A program made the translations under genes and the position numbers. Below are positions 43,934-55,797 of a stretch of 64,000 nt of DNA, in pieces. Numbering within the stretch: the stretch's first letter is position 1; each line of letters starts with the position of its first letter. Under the pieces are notes generated by a model, which saw only the letters and a program-made list of their open reading frames with translations, searched no databases and had not been told where the DNA came from. This DNA is from Coriolopsis trogii (lineage: Eukaryota; Basidiomycota; Agaricomycetes; Polyporales; Polyporaceae): assembly GCA_020543525.1 (NCBI GenBank), contig JAHYIO010000011.1, forward strand, positions 186,001 to 250,000. The letters are read 5' to 3'.

Positions 43934-45309
43934 AGTCACTGTCATGTTCTTCATGCCATTTCTATCGTCGCAGTTCAGTTGTGCACCTCTATCGAATGTG
44001 CATCTGTAATCTGGTCTTCCTTGTCGTAAGTACATTCATGTCAGCATGCGTTATACCTCGACGCGTGATATCCAACACTGTTTTCTCGGTAGAATAGAAC
44101 GAAACGCAATGAATGCGCATTCGTACCTAGCGCTACAAGCACGCCCCCGATGTCGCCGCGCGGCCGCATCTCTGATATCGCAACGAGGAGCTCGACAAGC
44201 ACGACTCCTCCCTCACCAGTACCACCACTCAGACGTGGACCACTGGAATGAAGGGGAGCGCGAAACCCCTATCCGACTGCGGACAAGGAAGCGGATCACC
44301 ATCCTCGCCCAGCGCGCCCCCTTCAGAATCAAAATCAAACCTTCAGGCCACAGAATGCCATCCCCACCCGCCCCGCCTTAAATTTCCTCAACGTTGAGCG
44401 CCTTCATGCTGCTGGCAAGTCCTGCGTGAGGCGCCACACCAGTGGCATGAATATCCGGCGATGAATCCGGTGGGTAGACGCGCTCGCCCATGGATCCAAC
44501 TTGGAAGCATCTGGCATGCCTGCCGCCAGCTGCTCAGATGGACGCGGGGGATGATGGACACGCCTGGGAGCCCGACACATGTCGGGCATCTGTTCTCTGC
44601 GACTGTACAGATATCAATTGGGGAATGCAGTTGCGGGTCTGGCGGGCAGGGTCGTGCCACATGCAAGTGGTATATCAAGGATGCGGTACATGTCTCGGCC
44701 ATAGATCCAGCGGTGATACGGGCTGTGGTTGTTGTTGAGAGCGCATCTGTGTACGGAATCGCGCGGTCCTTTGCTTGATGAGGCTCTCGTTCAGGACTCA
44801 CTTGTTCAGGACGATAGACAAGGGGCTGAATGTCTCATTGACATTGTGAACACTCAGACAGCCATCTAGACGTTCTACGCTCTAACACACCTAGCGTCGG
44901 GCTAAGACGAACGATAGCAGCACGAGAGCAACTGAGACGAAGGTAGATTACAGTGCATGCTCATGCGTGTTGGTCATGAAGCCCGGCCGCAGGCCCACAC
45001 GAATGTATCATGCAAAGGTCAGACAAAACGCGCGGTGTACGTACGGGGGTATCGTGTATCTCAAAGACAAATAAAAGTACGGAAGTGTCTGTGTCAAGAT
45101 ATGCTAACGACCACGTACGCTCACCCGCAATGCTCGAAGGTGGAACGGTGAAGCGTACCCAGATGTGACGAAGACCTATGCATTGTGGTACTAGTAAGGG
45201 AAATGCAACGGAAGGTTAAGCTGGACGAGGGATGCTTGGGGTGGTAGATGTCAATGATGAGCTGATGCGAATATATATCATCGTGATGAAGTCCAGTGCG
45301 GGTGCCCAT
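43934..45309. other. Gene-poor stretch with a possible minus-strand terminal exon
   Basis: On the minus strand, a frame ending at a stop at 44379-44381 reads SMGERVYPPDSSPDIHATGV then APHAGLASSMKALNVEEI, which has the look of a genuine protein C-terminus. No upstream exons could be assigned, so it may be a fragment. The rest holds only short overlapping frames. The end of ROT1 lies at the right border. Confidence 0.3.
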
Positions 45310-46332
45310 CTACAGGAAGAGGGATGCAACACCGACCGCGAATACTCCTGAAACGAAAGACGTTACGCCTTGCGGCGTCCAACTCCGCGCAGCCGCGTTC
45401 TTGGAGAACAACGACTGGTCAGTGACGGTGACCGTAACATTGCGGAGGAGTTCGGCTGGGAGGAGGTTCGCGGTCGAGTACACTTGGAAGAGGGGTGCTA
45501 AAGGAGCGCCACCCGCGTCGAACATGTGCAATTTGGGCCCATCTTGCTGATCGTAGAAGATTTGCCAATGGTCGTAGAGTTCAGTGGTGTTGTAGCCTTC
45601 AATGAAGTTGGATTCGGCGGCACACGGGTCCTGAACTTGCTGAAATCCATCCGCCAAGGGATGGAGGGTGATAGAACCGTTGTCGTTGAATGTGTACTCG
45701 CCGTGGTGCCAGTTCAGGACACCAGTGATGCAGGTTGGTTGCGAACCTGTCACGTAGCGTAAGCACAAGGTCATGGACAAATACAGGCAGCTGCGGCCAT
45801 GGGACAATTCCTATATTGGGCATGTGGAGCGTGATGACGCTCACGACGGCCTGAAAGTCAACGGCGCACACAGGATCCGTGGCGGGCCAAGTTTATGTTG
45901 ACCATTCATGCCGTCGTCACCTTCAACGGGTGCTCTACAGCACGATTGGAAAGAGGGAAAGCGCACGCACCATTGCCGTTGAACCGATAACGGGCAGACT
46001 CATACCAACCGTCGTCGGTGCTGACACGCTATCAGTCTATGGCTACCCGCACACAGAATTCCGACTCACAAAGCAAAGGACACGCCTGTCACTGGGGGAT
46101 AGGTGAAGGTCATGTTGGCAGGGTTGGCGAAGCCCTATTGTTGCGATGAGCCGCAGTACTAGGATGACCTGGAGGTCGATGGTGTACTCACCGCGCCCGT
46201 GACAACCTTCTTGGAACCTGAACTCCATGTGCCAGTGATGGGGGTTGCGTTGTGTGCGGCAGAGAAGTCGGTTTGGGCGAACGCCGACGGGATCGCCGCG
46301 AGCGCGACGGTGAGAAGCGTGGAGACGAACAT
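45310..46332 (-). CDS. ROT1: ROT1-like ER chaperone / cell-wall biogenesis protein
   Basis: Four exons: 46192-46332, 46070-46134, 45971-46020, 45310-45746; 230 residues. A signal peptide (MFVSTLLTVALAAIPSAFAQ) is followed by ITGTWSSGSKKVVTGAGF, FAFTDDGWYESARYRFNGN and TCITGVLNWHHGEYTFNDNG, the row of blocks typical of Rot1, then VQDPCA, where the cysteine is conserved. The C-terminus is a single hydrophobic segment (GVTSFVSGVFAVGVASLFL). Several N-glycosylation sites (NMT, NTT, NVT) are visible. Yeast Rot1 sits in the ER and helps fold glycoproteins and make beta-1,6-glucan. The third intron, 45747-45970, is 224 bases, about four times the usual length here. It is divergent from TRP4. Confidence 0.88.
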
Positions 46333-46951
46333 GGCGATAGCGTGGAGACCTGATGAGCGAGCTAGCTCGATGCGAGAGGTGAATTAGGGGAAGCTAAAGA
46401 ACGGCGCCGACAACGGCGGGAGCGAGGGCGAAGGCGGGGGCGGGGGCGGAGGGGAGGAGCAGGGTGACGATGGTGGAGAGGAGTAAAGAGCGTGTTTGGT
46501 CTTGTTTCTATGGTGGCAACCACAGCCGCCGCTTCAATTTCGACGGCCTTAGCGCCCGATGTCCCCGTCGCTGTCGCGCGCGTTGTCGACGACGGCGCTC
46601 GGTGTGGTCCACAATTGGTAGACGGTGCGGAGCAGTGTGAGTCGTGTGCGATCTAGCGCGTCGTCGACGACCCGTCTGGCGTTGGTGGCCAGCGTCTGGG
46701 CGTCGGCAAATAGTCTGTTGGGATTGTGCCCGTCGCTCCGACATGGGCCGGCTATTCATCAATACCCTTGCTCTTCTCCGCATTATCCATCACTTGAGCT
46801 GAGGACGAGCTCGCGATGAGCTCGGATCCAGCGCACTCGTCTCGATCGTGCGGCGACCAAGGTCCAGTGCAAACCTTGCGGAGGATGTACAAATAGGCCG
46901 ACCGTCCCTCTCGATGGGCACGAGTCATCTTCCGACTTCGCATCTCCCACC
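46333..46951. promoter_or_regulatory. Shared divergent promoter region of ROT1 and TRP4
   Basis: 619 bases between two start codons on opposite strands. Just upstream of ROT1 is a run of purine-rich, G-rich repeats (GGCGGGGGCGGGGGCGGA around 46430-46455). Further on, CAACCACAG and TGACTC-like words occur, but I cannot assign factors. No gene is present; the minus-strand open frame at 46508-46783 is Arg-rich shadow sequence. Confidence 0.5.
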
Positions 46952-48383
46952 ATGTCTCCCCCCGTCTCCCAAGAGACGTTCAAGACCCTTCTCGGCAGGC
47001 TCGTCAAGACTCCGGAGTACTTCACCTCAGACGACCTGAGGGTCGCGCTCGAATGCATATTCACGCCAGACACCGTGCTGCCGGTCCAGATTGGCTCCTT
47101 CCTCACGGCACTCCACATCGAGCGTGTCGAACGCAGACCAGAATATCTCGTGACGGCAGCGAACGTGCTGCGTGGTCGCGCGCTCAAGGCCGCGGTGGAA
47201 GGAATCGATGAGGACTTTGTGGTCGACATCGTTGGGACAGGCGGCGATGGGCACAACACATTCAACGTGAGCACAACTGCCGCGATTGTCGCTGCAGGCG
47301 CGGGCGCACGGGTCGTAAAGGTGCGTAATCCCATATGTATTTGGCTGTGCGGAGTCTTGGCAGCTCCTGGTGCACGCGACGCATATATCCAGTCTTCTGC
47401 CTGCATGCGGGTTCCTCACATTCCTGAGACCGATATCGCACGGATGACCGCACTTTGGGTCTGGATTTTGTGAGACATACAACATGCATTTATCCCGTAT
47501 ACCACCTACGGGTGTCCGTGAATTTGCGCTGCAGATCTAAGTCGTCGTCTCAATCTCGCGTATGCTTCTCAGTGACCCTCGTGCTGACTCTTGTGATAGC
47601 ATGGTAGCCGCGCATCAACCTCGTCCTCAGGTTCTGCAGACCTGCTCCAGTCTCTAGGCTGCTACTTCACCCCTCCATCAGTGGAAACGCCGCTACCCAT
47701 CGCGCGAATCCCGTTTACGTTCATCATGGCTCCGCAGTACCATCCTTCTATGGCCATGATCGCACCCTATCGTAAAGCCCTCCCGTACGTTAAGTTCACG
47801 AAGGCTTCTCATCGATGATGTCTTACGTCCCGCACCATGCAGTCACCGGACGATGTTCAACGTCCTAGGCCCTCTCATCAACCCTGCCCGCCCGAAGGGT
47901 ATGGTTCTCGGAGTCGCAGAGCGCGAGCTCGGGCCGACCTTCGCGCACTCCCTCGCAGACGGCGGCGTCCAACGAGCCTTCGTCGTCTGCGGCGCGGAAG
48001 GTCTCGACGAGATCTCCTGTGCGGGCAACACGTACGCGTGGGAGCTCCACCCAGATGGCTCCGTCACCGAACGGACGCTTCACCCTCGCGACTTTGGCTT
48101 GCAGGCGCATCCGCTCACCCAGGTCGTCGGAGGTTCCCCGGAGGAGAATGCCGAGACGTTCAAGACTCTGCTGAAGAGCGGGAAGGATATTCCGGAGGCG
48201 CTCACCCCTGTGCTCGACTTCGTCCTGATGAATGCTGCTGCGCTGCTCGTTGTGGCTGGTCTGGCGACGGACTTGAAGGAGGCGACTGAGAAGGCCAGGG
48301 AGAGCATCACGTCTGGAAAGGCGTGGAATGCTCTCGAGAAGTTTAGGGATGCAGGGATCGCTGCAGCTACGCAGATGCAATAG
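46952..48383 (+). CDS. TRP4: Anthranilate phosphoribosyltransferase
   Basis: Three exons: 46952-47320, 47600-47784, 47843-48383; 364 residues. The enzyme transfers phosphoribosyl from PRPP to anthranilate, the second step of the tryptophan branch. The PRPP/anthranilate-binding motif VDIVGTGGDGHNTFNVST is intact, followed by KHGSRASTSSSGSADLL, built across the first intron, and RTMFNVLGPLINPARPKG, built across the second. FVVCGAEGLDEIS and the rest match the family. The first intron is 279 bases, unusually long for this window, and has a good donor and acceptor; the exon choice is fixed by the K|HGSRA junction. There is no transit peptide, so it is cytosolic. Confidence 0.95.
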
Positions 48384-48791
48384 TGAAGTTGACGAGGAAG
48401 AAGCTATCGAGACGTGTATGTGTTATCTTGAGTATCTTCAATTGACTTTCTGTACGATCCGCGTCGCACCATACCGTGCTACGAATATGCAATCTGGTAT
48501 GTATGCGCCTTCCTTCCTCAGCCCTCTGTGATTTGGGCCATACTGTTGTTTGCTTGCACCTCTTCCTCATGGCTCAGGTGCGTTTGATATTTGCATGAAG
48601 AAGCTGCAGCGTTCCTGACCCCGTGCTCATACAGGTAGACTCTCGCAGGGTAACCTTCCCTGCAGCAAAATTAGTATAGAGTCATCGCAAGAACCACCGA
48701 CCTGTGCTGCGGCAGTGCTTGTCGGATTTTTATATCAGTGGAGACCGTAGCAGCAACTTGCTCTCGCGCCCCCGCATGCGAAACTCAATCG

Positions 48792-50341
48792 ATGTCGGGA
48801 ACATCCCACTTCAATGGTCGTCGGAGCAGGCGCGCTGGACGCGAATACGCCGTTCCTCGACCGAACACCATCACCCAGTCGACGGCGAATACTGAACCGG
48901 ACCTCTTGCCCGACGCAGATATCACGGACGGTCTCGCACCTGGACAGCCTCTCCAGGTCCTCGCGGTACCTTCCGTCCCGGACGCAGAGGAGCGTCCTGT
49001 CAATGTCACGAATCTAAAGTGTATCGGGTCCTACAACTGGCGGGACAGCCCGCATCCAACCATCATTGTACCAGGTCTGTTGATATGTCTGTATCGTTTG
49101 TTGTGGCACCGATCTGAACATCTATTGTTCAGGTGCGCCGCGGCTGTGGCGCAATCGCCCCCTCCCGTTCCACGTCTCTCCCGACGAAGGCCTCCAGATC
49201 TTCGACCCCAACGGTTACTACATGGGCTCTACCGCCTCCTCCCCACTCGTTCCAATCTTCCGCGCCGTTGACGCCGTCTCCGAGGACAATGCGGACACGA
49301 CGATGGATTGGCCCGCCGTCGATGTCGTCGCCGATCGCAGCACCCTCCGTAAACTCCTACGCTGGATTTACCACTCTGACCGAGACCCAAGTCCAGAGGC
49401 CCACGGGCCTCGCTCGCGCCGGCAGGATGCGTTCCGGATCGACCTCCAATTAGGCGGCGCAAAGACGGTGCTCATGCAGCGCTGGGACACGCGCACCTGT
49501 CAGTACCTCCACCCATCCATGGCAGGGCACAGGCTGAACTTTGAGCAGGCCGCCACTGCGCCTGTGCACGGGTGCGAACCTGGCTCGGACCACAGCCGAA
49601 TAGTTCAATACGTGAGTGGCTGGCCCTTTCAACCCTAACATTGGTATGGTTTGTTAACAGTTTGCTGTGCTGTTTGTGACGGGCTAGGACCTGGAAGGAC
49701 TCCGGATGGTGGTCCGCTTTGAAGTCGACGCATACACCGACGACAGCTACGTGACCGACACCAACACGGCCGAGTACGTGGCCGGCCTTCTGAACGGCCT
49801 CTCCTTCGTCTCGCAGACAGCAGGTCTCCAACGCACCGAGACAACTCCTCACGTCAATCCGAATTCACTCCACCCAAAGCAGGACATCGATCCAGTAGTC
49901 ACCGTCATTCACGGCGGTATCCAGATCCCACAATCATCCATCCTCGAGATCACAACGCGCTCCCGAAAAAGCGCACAGAAGCACAGCTGGCACGAAACGT
50001 ACACACAGCTCTTCCTCTCACAGATTCCACAGCACATCCTCGCCGTCCACGAGCGCGGGACGTTCGAGACCGTCACCAAGCGTCCTCTCAACTCATCGCA
50101 ATTTGAGCGGATCGCGAAGGAGGCGAACATGCAGCGTCATCTCGGACAGCTTGTTTACGTCTTGAAGGAGATACAGCGCCTGGTGCGGGCACATGGTGGG
50201 AGAGGCAGGCTCAGTCTGGTGTGTCGTGGGGGACAGCTGGAGCTATTTGAGCGCAGTGCTGGAAACGATGCAGGTTGCCTGCCAGACAGCGAGCTTGCGA
50301 GGTTTGGTATTTCATGTATGGATCGTACTATACGGAGGTAA
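48792..50341 (+). CDS. Uncharacterised fungal family protein, copy 1 (no RGG tail)
   Basis: Exons 48792-49074, 49133-49611, 49688-50341; 471 residues. An in-frame ATG at 48738 could add 18 residues. Conserved blocks shared with the protein at 52370 are LKCIGSYNWRDSPHPTIIVP, RLWRNRPLPFHVSPDEG, DRSTLRKLLRWI, FRIDLQLGGAKTVLMQRW, LRMVVRFEVDAY, SSILEITTRS and TQLFLSQIPQHILAVHERG. These blocks describe a fungal protein group that I recall being labelled geranylgeranyl pyrophosphate synthase in some automated annotations; I see none of the DDxxD motifs that would need, so I do not accept that name. The length and the two intron positions match copy 2. The function is unknown; the fold could be nuclease- or decapping-like, but that is a guess. 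Confidence 0.75.
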
Positions 50342-51240
50342 TGAAATTCTTCAAACATTCATTCTGGACTATTGCGTGGCGTTGACATCGGCGTGTATAC
50401 AGTGTTTGATCGCCCTGGTGATGTCACCTCTATCGCGTTTGAGCACCGCCGAGCATGAAGTTTATCAAAGTGAGTTCTCAAACGAATGTTGATCAGCCTC
50501 TACGGCGTACGATTCCACCTGAACAGGTCCGTAACGTCATGTTGTACAGATGCTGCCTTGCTCAAGCTGTACACTCAATCTATCACTTTGATTTGTGCGG
50601 CAGATGATCGGATTCTTGCCACAACACACTTTTGATACGCGGGTAGGGTGAGTGCTGTCTGGGCTAAAGGCTTCATCTCTACTAACCCCACATAGATCTA
50701 TCAACATAATCAACATAAACATAGCAAAGTGATATCCAGTTTATACAGAGGCACACACAGATTCGGATGAACTTTGCTCGTAATGACGTTGTGGTTAGGT
50801 CCCAGTTCGTAGTATGTACTGAACACTCCCCAGTGCGGCCACCGGACACTCATGCACTCATGCTTTGTGTTCCAGAACAAAGATGTTGGGCAGATCTTGA
50901 TGGGTTCGACCTTGCCGGGGCCGACGCGAGAATTCCGACCATGGCGTTCAATCGGCCGCCATCAATACATACGGACAGCATGATGCGCAGTGATGCGCCC
51001 AGGCCACCACTGACCGGAAGCACAAATCGGCAGGGATAAGCAAGCCCGGCGTTAGCGCGAGGGCTCTCGTCGTATATAAACCCCCCATGGACGTCCTGTT
51101 CAAGCCGACAGCTGGAATTCCTCTGACCTTTCTACGCCGGGCGTACTTGCACGACTTTCCTTCCCTTTCGCTTCCCGTCGCACTTTCTAGCATCCCCTTT
51201 GTTTTACGCTTGCGTTAACGAACCCACGATCTCTACCATC
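50342..51240. other. Intergenic, promoter of small secreted protein
   Basis: No gene is supported. A TATATAAA box at 51073-51080 lies about 160 bases upstream of the ATG at 51241, and a long C/T-rich leader (TTTCCTTCCCTTTCGCTTCCC-like) follows it, typical of strongly expressed fungal genes. Confidence 0.55.
51073..51080 (+). promoter_or_regulatory. TATA box of small secreted protein gene
   Basis: TATATAAA, followed by a pyrimidine-rich leader up to the start codon at 51241. Confidence 0.65.
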
Positions 51241-51777
51241 ATGAAGTTCTCCACGATCATCCTCTCTGTCGCCGCCGCCGTCGCCGCCGTTCAGGCTGCA
51301 CCCACTGTGCAGAAGCGCGGTGTGAACCCCGCCCTCGTTCCCGACTTCGGTGTCCAGCGGGGTGTCCGTGACCCTAACAGCGCGTATGTGTTCATATTTT
51401 ACCCTCTCATCCGACGTGCATTGACCTGGAGTCTTCGATATCTAGGAGCTGCATTGGGTTGAACGGCATTCTCATCCCCTGCGACTGCCCCCCTAACCGC
51501 CAGGACTTCATCAACGTCAGTATTGCATCGATGTGTTGGCTATATTTCGCTGATCGTCATTCTACAGCAACTGAACGCGAACGTCGGTGCCGGCCACGCT
51601 ATCAACAACCCCGGCATCGGTGTTTCGTTCCCGACGGGTAACTCCAAGGGCGAGAAGCAGGCGCGTATCGCTGCTCTCCTCGTTACCCTCCAGAACCTTC
51701 ACGGCCCCGGTGCCGGCTGCCCCGCTGTGTCGACCGTGTACGGTCAGCTCCAGCAGCAGATCAACGCGCTCCCGTAA
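51241..51777 (+). CDS. Small secreted protein, 140 residues
   Basis: Exons 51241-51383, 51446-51515, 51568-51777. A signal peptide (MKFSTIILSVAAAVAAVQA) is followed by APTVQKR, a dibasic Kex2-type cleavage site, so a mature peptide may start GVNPALVPDFGVQRGVRD. It has Cys residues in SCIGLNGILIPCDCPP and one in AGCPAVS, enough for two disulphides. The end AVSTVYGQLQQQINALP looks helical. The strong TATA box and short introns suggest high expression. Similar short secreted proteins are common in wood-decay and symbiotic fungi; the role is unknown. The upstream ATG at 51199 is less likely, since it would bury the signal peptide. Confidence 0.8.
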
Positions 51778-52369
51778 AGGGTGTCGACGCGAAGCGGGTT
51801 GTGGGATGTCGTGTAGTACATTGCTACGGTCGTGCCATGCTAGTTTGTACATCCAAATCGACGGGTGCGAGTCACCTTTTCCAGCTGTCCATCCTCTCTA
51901 GCGTGCTGTGACGTGTGATCGCTACACTCCTAGTAGTTGGCCTGCTAAGCCTTCATTTTGGCGCGGCTGGCGCATTGATACGCCGCTCACTGGCACAAGC
52001 TACCACAAATTCTGAGAGCGTCACGGCACGCGCTCGGGTACTAGGAAGTACACACTGCTCTAGCTATGTAGCTTGCTTGTGCGGCCTGGGTGCAGAAGGG
52101 GCGCGCGGAGTCAGACTGCTGCTTGCTGCGGCAGGTATATGGATTGCTTCTGTGGCTATGACCAGTTCGCATGTCCGGTGAGCGAGCTTTCTGCTGCTGC
52201 TGCAGCCTGCAGCACACCGGCCGCACCCTCAGCAGTCATCCATGTCTACACTTCAGCACATTTATGTCCGGCGCATAAACCAACGAGGTGACCCACTGTC
52301 TCCCACTTCGCACGGCGACCCTCCTTGGACTGCTGACTCGAGTCCTGACTTGCGCACCCGCTTTCGAAT
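51778..52369. other. Intergenic, no gene seen
   Basis: It holds a GCTGCTGCTGCAGC-like microsatellite around 52190-52210. It should contain the promoter of the following gene. Confidence 0.45.
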
Positions 52370-55334
52370 ATGGATACTCCTGACTATGGTGGCTTTGGCG
52401 GAGAGTACGCGAGAGGCTTCGGTAGGCGCGGAGGAGGTCGCGGAGGCCGCGGAATCTACCGCGGTCGGGACGTGACTTACCGCGGTGGGAACCAAGGCCA
52501 CTGCGAGCGTGCAGATTCCGGCGCGCCAGAAGATTCGGCAAACTTTGACCAAGGTTCATGGTCAGGGTCGCGAAAGGATGGGAGATGGGGAGGAACATCA
52601 TCTTCCGGAGACACATTCTATGCATCTCGCCCTCGTAACGGGTACGGCGCATCCGAGTCTGGGTGCTGGAGCAGCAGCAGCTCCTATGGCGATAGTGCCT
52701 CGACAAGCTCCTTCGAGAGTCGCTCTTCAAGCGGAGGTTTGTTCGGCCGAAGCGACCGCCCGAACAGTTACATCGGGTTCCTCTGGCAGAAACGGACTTT
52801 CGAACTGCGCGAAGAAGAGGTCGTGCAGGAAGACGTGCCGGACCCGGATGACGCAGAGTCCCCGCCTGAAGATGCAAGCAATACATCTCCCCTGGACGAC
52901 GATACTGCTGTCTTGGAGGCAACCACGGAGCCGGGCGAGGAACTCTCGAAGGCCTTGGAACCGACGCCCGAAGTCGACAATGCATGGGACCTGTCCACTC
53001 CGGCCGACGAATCGTGGGGCGCTCCAACGGACTCTGGAGGGGAAGCTGCCTGGGGCCCCGCGAACTCTTCAGAGCATGGCGTGAGCTGGCCAGAACGGGG
53101 CGCACCCGAAGCGCGAGGAGAGCATGATCGGCGGGTGCCTCGTGGAGAGTCGCGCGAATGGGGCGGGGGAGGAGGTGGCCCGTGGCAAGGACGGCCAAAC
53201 CGGAGCGAATACGAGAGTCCTAATGTGTGGAGAGCTCGAGGCCGCGGACGCGGACGTGGGCGTGGGGGGTTCCGTGACAAGACCAGAAACAATCACCCAC
53301 GTTACAAACCCATCGAGTACGATCCACCGCCTCCTCGCGACATTATGAGGGACCTGCTCCTTCCAGCGCTCGCACAGTTGACCATACTTTCGCTCGTGGA
53401 TGTTGCAGTAGAGGGCGTGGTTGTCCTGCAGGATTTCAGGTGCATCGGTTCTTACTCCTGGACCAGCGATCCTGATCCTACTATCCTCGTCCCAGGTGAG
53501 TGTCATGCTTGCGCTGCGAATGCGGTCACGTACCTCTGTACAAAGGTTCTCCACCCCAGTGGCGCAACCGTCCGATGCCCTTCATGGTCCCATTCGACAA
53601 CGAGATTCGCATGTTCCACGAGGATGCCTTCCACATGGGCGCTGAATCAACGTTGCTTCCTCTCTTCCGAGCGGTGGACGCGCTTACGTCCGACGGCGCT
53701 GCGACAGAATTGTCCACAGAGGCAGTTGATTGGACCACGATCGACTTCATCACCGATCGAAACAACCTGCGCAAGCTGCTCCGATGGGTTCGTGAACAGC
53801 GTCGTCCTCCCGCACCCAACCCTAGCAGCTGGGATGTCTCGCATTCCGATGGCTCGAGCAGCGTCTGTGGGACAGCGCTCACCTCGTCCGATTCCGAGAG
53901 CGCACAGATGACATCGCACGATGTCGCAGCGGCGGAATGGGAAGCGCGGAAGGACTTCCGCATAGACATCCAACTGGGCGGCGCGAAGACTGTGCTCATG
54001 CATCGGTGGGCTGCGCGCGATAGGGAGTACGTCATGCCTCCCTTGGCAGGATGCCGCATGAATTTCGAGCGCGAGAGCACTGTGAAGGTGCCTGGATGTG
54101 AGAATGCCGAGGGACACTATCGCATTGTGCAATACGTGAGTACAAACGGGTACACAAAGGTCTAGAGGCTTACGAAGTATGTCTACATGCTCAGGACATT
54201 GGTGGCTTGAATATGGTCGTGCGCTTTGAGGTCGACGCCTTCGTGCCACAGGATCCACCTTTCAACACAGACTTCGAAGTTGATGGGCCTGAGGTCGTGC
54301 CTCATTCGGACGATGGATCCGGAGGATTTTTCGACGCTGCGCAACGCCACAATCCAGCAGATGATACAACGGCCTCACCAAGATGGAATGTCAATGCCCA
54401 TGAAAAGGGGTCTACATGCAGTTCAGAAGGAAGACCGGAGTCCTCACACAATATTGCACATACCTGGGACGGACCTACAAGTGCCATGGGTGATTGGGGC
54501 TGCATAGTCCCCGTTGCCAGACCTGCGTCTGCTCCTCCCCTGAGCAGCAGGGATGCCATCTACCCTCATTGTTCCAGGAAAGTAGAGACCTCGCCTGAGA
54601 GTCTCGTCGACGGCGCTCGAGCTGGAGGGATTCCGGAGCCTACTGCCCAGCCTGGTGCGGATGAGGGAATACACCCACCCGATGATCCGTCAACTGAGGA
54701 CTTCACCAACCACACCGATGAATGCACTCACAACAATGACCCATCTATGCGCGCCCATGCAGCCAACTCTCCCCATGACTCGGCATCTTCGAAGTCAGCT
54801 AGCACCGCGTTGGTGGACAAGGACAGTGCCCTCGCATTGGGAACGTGTGCTCCGGAAGATTCCTCAGCGTCATGGAGTGGTGGTGAGGCGTCTCAAGCGG
54901 CGGGACCCGCATCTTCTGGAGTCCTAAAGGTTGTCCGCAAGGGCAGTCTCCTCCCTCAGTCGCAGATCCTCGAGCTTGCGACGCGCTCCGTGAACTATGC
55001 AGACCGTACGAACAATGAGGAAGTCTTCCTGCAAATTTTCTTGACAGACACGCCTACGCACCTCACTGCTTTCCATAAGCGCGGTACTTTCGACCGCGTT
55101 GTCAAGCAGGAACTCACATCTGATGAGTTTCTCGAGATGGCCGAGAAAGAGGATGTCCAACAGAGCTTGACCCGTCTGGTCGCTCTGCTTAGGGAGATAC
55201 AGGAGCTGGTATGGAGACACGGAAGAGATGAGCGGGTGAGTGTCGTATGCCAAAAGGGTGAATTGGGGTTATACACCCGGATAGGAGAGGACGGTTGGGT
55301 TCGAACGGAGGAGCTCGCCCGTTTCACCACATAA
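52370..55334 (+). CDS. Uncharacterised fungal family protein, copy 2, with RGG-rich N-terminus
   Basis: Exons 52370-53495, 53546-54135, 54195-55334; 951 residues. The N-terminus, MDTPDYGGFGGEYARGFGRR then GGGRGGRGIYRGRD, is an RGG-rich region of the kind that binds RNA and is methylated; a second patch is ARGRGRGRGRGGFRDK. The middle is acidic and disordered. The conserved family domain follows: CIGSYSWTSDPDPTILVP, WRNRPMPFMVPFDNE, DRNNLRKLLRWV, FRIDIQLGGAKTVLMHRW, LNMVVRFEVDAF, SQILELATRSVNYAD, FLTDTPTHLTAFHKRGTFD. Between the halves lies an insertion of over 200 Ser/Asp/Pro-rich residues, absent from copy 1. The RGG parts hint at an RNA-related role; this is inference. Confidence 0.75.
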
Positions 55335-55797
55335 CGTGAAATTCCGGCAAGCCGTGTACAGTTATGTATTCCCGGTTGACTCTCCGTAGAGTTGTATATG
55401 TCAGTTACTGGTGTCCGATGGTCCATTAGATGGTCTTGTATGTCTGAAGATTTCCGAGTTGCGCATCCGAGTAGCCAACGAGTAGCTCTAACTTCTCATT
55501 TCGAGCTGCTGCCAGTGAATGAAGGAAACACATAAGTCAGTTCAGTAGTGAGAGTGCGCTATATTGGTAATTCGCATGTCCACCATACTTACTACAACAG
55601 ACTGGTGTCGATACGTGGTCGTTGCGAAAGAAAGACGTACGTAGTGGTAAATCGATCAGGGCGGTAGCTGCCGGGCCGGTGCGATGGAACCTGGCGTCTC
55701 TATTACCGTATTCGGGGCCTGAGCGCTGCGTCCGCCGTCGCTTGATCGTTGCTTGATCGTGACCCCTATTTTTCAGCTCTGCGTAAAAATCTCAGCC
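55335..55797. other. Intergenic, promoter of the racemase gene
   Basis: No coding region. A direct repeat CGTTGCTTGATCGT / CGCTTGATCGTT occurs at 55738-55760, just before the start region. Confidence 0.4.

Noticed and set aside
52236..53198. 320-codon minus-strand open frame
   Set aside because: It is antisense to the RGG-rich exon of the gene at 52370; composition is driven by the RGG codons.
48792..55334. Geranylgeranyl pyrophosphate synthase for the two paralogues
   Set aside because: No DDxxD or other prenyltransferase motif is visible; the name is only remembered from automated annotation of relatives.
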